Assembly (NCBI GenBank): GCA_943323725.2
Contig: CALPIW020000053.1
Coordinates: forward strand, 1-8,458
From: Polynucleobacter meluiroseus
GTDB taxonomy: Bacteria > Verrucomicrobiota > Verrucomicrobiia > Opitutales > UBA953
Direction: 5' to 3'
Length of the DNA: 8,458 nucleotides
In this document: positions 6,466 to 8,458 of the stretch, in pieces
Layout: each line of letters begins with the position of its first letter
How positions within the stretch are numbered: position 1 is the first letter of the stretch
The notes under the pieces: model-generated
What the model saw: the letters and a program-made list of their open reading frames with translations, nothing else
What the model was told of the DNA's origin: nothing
The model's database searches: none
Made by a program: the position numbers and the translations under genes

Positions 6466-6950
6466 AGCCTTTTGCGCAGGTGGGGCAGGACGCAGCGGGG
6501 GACGAAGGCGGCGGCCTGGGAGAGCTTGTGGCGGGCGATGTCCTTCACGAAGCTCGAGGAGGTCACGAACTGGTCCTGGCTGGGCATCAGGATGACGGTC
6601 TCGATCCCGGGGGCCATCAGGCGGTTGGCGTGGGCCAGGTCGAATTCGAACTCGAAATCGCTGAATTTGCGGAGGCCGCGGATGATGGCGGCGGCCTTGT
6701 GGCGGTGGGCGAACTCGACGGTCAGGCCTTTGAGTTCGAGCACCTTGACGTTGCGGATGCCCTTGCAGGCCTCGCGCGCCATGCCGAGGCGTTCTTCGAC
6801 GGAGAACCAGGGGCTCTTGCTGTCGCTCGGCGCGACGGCGACGATGACGTGGTCGAAGAGCCGGGAGGCGCGGCGTAGGACGTCCAGATGCCCGAGCGTG
6901 ACCGGATCGAAGGTGCCGGGATAGACGGCGGTGCGGAGGGCTCGGGGCAT
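6450..6950 (-). CDS. coaD: Phosphopantetheine adenylyltransferase
   Basis: A complete 166-residue nucleotidyltransferase, the typical CoaD length. It transfers AMP from ATP to 4'-phosphopantetheine to give dephospho-CoA, the penultimate step of CoA biosynthesis. The N terminus RTAVYPGTFDPVTLGHLDVL holds the nucleotide-binding T/HxGH motif (TLGH, 18-21). RGLR (91-94) and TSSSFVKDI (130-138, the family's ISSS..ke) contribute to the ATP site. The frame stays open far upstream, but the ATG at 6948-6950 is chosen because it places the first beta-strand at residue 6 and because AGGA sits 5 bases before it. This is the only gene here with a recognisable ribosome-binding site. It diverges from pgsA and lies 103 bases before tig, so it may have its own promoter. 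Confidence 0.96.
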   Translation of the reverse strand: MPRALRTAVYPGTFDPVTLGHLDVLRRASRLFDHVIVAVAPSDSKSPWFSVEERLGMAREACKGIRNVKVLELKGLTVEFAHRHKAAAIIRGLRKFSDFEFEFDLAHANRLMAPGIETVILMPSQDQFVTSSSFVKDIARHKLSQAAAFVPRCVLPHLRKRLAEKA

Positions 6951-7004
6951 CGTTTTCCTGTTGCGGCTCACTCTCGGTCGGGAACATCCTTTCCGCAAGC
7001 CCGC
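6951..7004. promoter_or_regulatory. coaD/pgsA divergent intergenic region
   Basis: These 54 bases separate two divergently transcribed genes and should contain promoters for both by position. On the minus strand, AGGA 5 bases before the coaD ATG is a plausible ribosome-binding site. On the plus strand, TTGCGG (6961-6966) is at best a partial -35 and no matching -10 is convincing. No Shine-Dalgarno precedes pgsA. I see no inverted repeat suggesting an operator. Confidence 0.35.
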
Positions 7005-7649
7005 ATGCATATTCTTCGGCATCTCCCTAATATCCTGACCGCGGCCCGTCTGCCGGCCATCTTCCTGATCACGGTCTGGACTTACTGGGCCGGCCCTTGG
7101 GCCAGCGCGGCGCTCGCTTTGTTCATCCTGGCGGCCTTGACCGACATCTTCGACGGCTGGATCGCCCGCAAACTCAACGCGGTCACGGACTTCGGCCGCC
7201 TGATGGACGCCTTGGTCGACAAGATCTTCATCCTCGGACTGCTCATCGGCCTCGCCGCGATCGACTGCCTGCCGGTCACGCGCTGGAGCGACGCCGGCGA
7301 GCCCCTGTCGCCGGACGCTTCGACGGTCCTCTATACGTCCTTCGGCGTGATGCTCATCGTCATCCGGGAATTCCTGATCACCGGCCTCCGCCTCGTCGCC
7401 GCCGCCTCGGGCCAGGTCCTCGAGGCCGAGGGTCTCGGCAAGATCAAGACGTTCCTGCAGATCCTGGCCATCGGTCACCTCATCGGCCTGCGCGCGTACG
7501 AGTCGCACTGGAAGCTCTCGGCCGAATGGCATCAGCGCTGGGAGGTCATCATCATGGCCTTGTTCTGGCTGTCCGTCGCCCTGACCGTGTTCTCGGGCCT
7601 CAGTTACCTCATCCGGCATCGCCGTCATCTGCCGGGCCTGGCCTCATGA
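7005..7649 (+). CDS. pgsA: CDP-diacylglycerol--glycerol-3-phosphate 3-phosphatidyltransferase
   Basis: A complete 214-residue integral membrane enzyme. It joins CDP-diacylglycerol and glycerol 3-phosphate to give phosphatidylglycerophosphate and CMP, the committed step towards phosphatidylglycerol and cardiolipin. The full CDP-alcohol phosphotransferase motif is present: D47-x2-D50-G51-x2-A54-R55-x8-G64-x3-D68-x3-D72. The family features LPNILTAARLP at the N terminus, IREFLITGLR (120-129) and GKIKT (145-149) favour PgsA over phosphatidylserine synthase. Hydrophobic segments near 17-28, 35-46, 74-88, 110-126, 150-163 and 181-204 are consistent with a six-helix protein. The start at 7005 is the only ATG giving the conserved MHILRHLPN beginning. 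The stop overlaps the pgpA start by four bases (ATGA). The loop after the fourth hydrophobic block and the charged tail (RHRRH) are unremarkable. Confidence 0.93.
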   Translation: MHILRHLPNILTAARLPAIFLITVWTYWAGPWASAALALFILAALTDIFDGWIARKLNAVTDFGRLMDALVDKIFILGLLIGLAAIDCLPVTRWSDAGEPLSPDASTVLYTSFGVMLIVIREFLITGLRLVAAASGQVLEAEGLGKIKTFLQILAIGHLIGLRAYESHWKLSAEWHQRWEVIIMALFWLSVALTVFSGLSYLIRHRRHLPGLAS

Positions 7650-8122
7650 TCGTCCAGATCGCGACGCTCGGTCCGCTCGGACGCCTCAAGGCGCCGGGCA
7701 CGTGGGGCTCCGCGGCCGGGTTGCTGTGGTGGGCGCTCGTCGTGCGTTACGCGCATCAGAAAGGCGGCCCGCATGAGTTCATCTTCGATTCGCTCGTCGT
7801 CCTGACCGCGATCCTGTTGTGCGGCGTGGCCGCCGCGTTCATCGGCAAGAAGGATCCGTCCGAGGTCATCCTCGACGAGTTCGCCGCGATGCCGCTGGTC
7901 TTCCTCTTCAATCCGCACGTCTACGGCGGGGCGACTTCGTTCGTCTTCGTCCTGCTCGGCTTCCTGTTCTTCCGCCTCTTCGACATCACGAAGCCCTTTG
8001 GCATCAAGGCGCTCGAGAAGCTGCCCGGAGGTTTCGGCATCGTGCTCGATGACGTGATGGCCGCGATCTACGCGAACCTGGCTTTGCAGGCCGTCTCCCG
8101 GCTCTGGGCGTTGCTTGTCTGA
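7646..8122 (+). CDS. pgpA: Phosphatidylglycerophosphatase A
   Basis: A complete 158-residue membrane protein, the usual PgpA size. PgpA removes the terminal phosphate of phosphatidylglycerophosphate to give phosphatidylglycerol, directly after PgsA. The PgpA pattern is clear: KAPGTWGS (15-22), DPSEVILDE (70-78) with acidic residues that would bind Mg2+, FRLFDITKP (109-117), and a final GGFGIVLDDVMAAIYA (128-143). Hydrophobic segments at about 22-34, 48-66, 81-88, 97-113 and 137-156 suggest membrane insertion. The ATG at 7646-7648 lies inside the pgsA stop (ATGA), indicating translational coupling, and its TGA overlaps the next ATG by one base. Confidence 0.93.
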   Translation: MIVQIATLGPLGRLKAPGTWGSAAGLLWWALVVRYAHQKGGPHEFIFDSLVVLTAILLCGVAAAFIGKKDPSEVILDEFAAMPLVFLFNPHVYGGATSFVFVLLGFLFFRLFDITKPFGIKALEKLPGGFGIVLDDVMAAIYANLALQAVSRLWALLV

Positions 8123-8458
8123 TGGCCGTGCGCTTCGCTCCAGCTCACACCGCGGTCGTCCGTATCACGGGCGAAGACGCGGCGGCTTTCCTGCAGGGTC
8201 AGTGCACGGCGGACCTGCGCGGCGTCGCGCTGACCGATGCGCTCTGGCTGAATCGCAAGGGCCGGGTGCTCGCGCACACGGTCGTCGCCAAGGAAGCCGA
8301 TGGCTCGTCCCTTTTGCTCTGCCCGCACCTTGCGGCGGAGGCGCTCATCGCGGTCGTGACCGCCAATGTCATCGCCGACGACGTCGTCGCGACGGACGAA
8401 ACCGCCCGATGGCAGCGCTACGTCGCCTGGGGCGCGGAGCCCGCCCTTGCCGACGCGA
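8122..8458 (+). CDS. ygfZ: YgfZ/GcvT-like folate-binding protein (N-terminal part)
   Basis: The first 112 codons of a gene cut by the window edge. Its ATG (8122-8124) shares an A with the pgpA TGA (TGATG), so it is likely translated by reinitiation. The start, VVRITGEDAAAFLQGQCTADL (12-32) then LWLNRKGRVLAHTVV (41-55), matches the N-terminal domain of the YgfZ/GcvT family ('l.G.DA..FLQGQ.T.Dl', then 'l..kGrv.a'). YgfZ is a tetrahydrofolate-binding protein that helps maintain some iron-sulfur enzymes; GcvT is the glycine-cleavage aminomethyltransferase. The short KGR-type N terminus favours YgfZ. The diagnostic K-G-C-x-x-G-Q-E motif would lie downstream, outside the window, so the distinction is not proved. 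A link to the phospholipid genes is only positional. Confidence 0.8.
   Translation, partial: MAVRFAPAHTAVVRITGEDAAAFLQGQCTADLRGVALTDALWLNRKGRVLAHTVVAKEADGSSLLLCPHLAAEALIAVVTANVIADDVVATDETARWQRYVAWGAEPALADA

Noticed and set aside
6951..7628. Upstream extension of the coaD frame, across pgsA on the opposite strand, which would make a 392-residue fusion
   Set aside because: The added part is charged low-complexity sequence antisense to the well-supported pgsA, and the CoaD domain has a proper ATG with an SD-like AGGA and normal family length.
1..8458. Mobile elements, CRISPR arrays, tRNA or rRNA genes, toxin-antitoxin or defence genes
   Set aside because: No long direct or inverted repeats, no regularly spaced repeats, no tRNA-like arms and no such protein families were seen; coding density by core genes leaves no room.

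Overview
The window is GC-rich bacterial chromosome (roughly two thirds G+C by eye) packed with housekeeping genes. I see no transposase, phage gene, CRISPR array, rRNA or tRNA. Ten protein genes cover almost all of it, and no gene-free stretch exceeds about 105 bases. The lineage cannot be fixed from sequence alone. High GC, near absence of Shine-Dalgarno motifs and a LolA-like exported protein (which implies an outer membrane) suggest a diderm outside the Proteobacteria. Verrucomicrobiota (Opitutae-like) is my best guess, held loosely.

Layout, left to right. (1) Bases 1-220, plus strand: the C-terminal end of an inositol-monophosphatase-family enzyme, probably the HisN-type histidinol-phosphatase. 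(2) Bases 228-6950, minus strand: seven tightly packed genes. In transcription order they are coaD (CoA biosynthesis), tig (trigger factor), clpP, clpX, hisA, an unnamed exported LolA-like protein, and hisD. (3) Bases 7005-8458, plus strand, diverging from coaD: pgsA, pgpA and the start of a ygfZ/GcvT-like gene, each overlapping the next by one to four bases.

How the genes work together. tig-clpP-clpX is the classic proteostasis cluster: a ribosome-bound chaperone, then the protease chamber and its unfoldase. Here it runs straight into hisA and, after a LolA-like gene, hisD. HisA catalyses the fourth step of histidine synthesis and HisD the last two. The probable HisN at the left edge would make histidinol, the substrate of HisD, and converges on hisD with only 7 bases between the stop codons. 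On the right, PgsA makes phosphatidylglycerophosphate and PgpA dephosphorylates it to phosphatidylglycerol, so those two form a two-step membrane lipid operon.

Nothing here amounts to a new biological system. The points most worth a second look are the lack of ribosome-binding sites before nine of ten genes, the LolA-like protein lodged between two histidine genes, a trigger factor whose prolyl-isomerase site looks degenerate, and a small palindrome that holds both stop codons of the convergent hisN/hisD pair.
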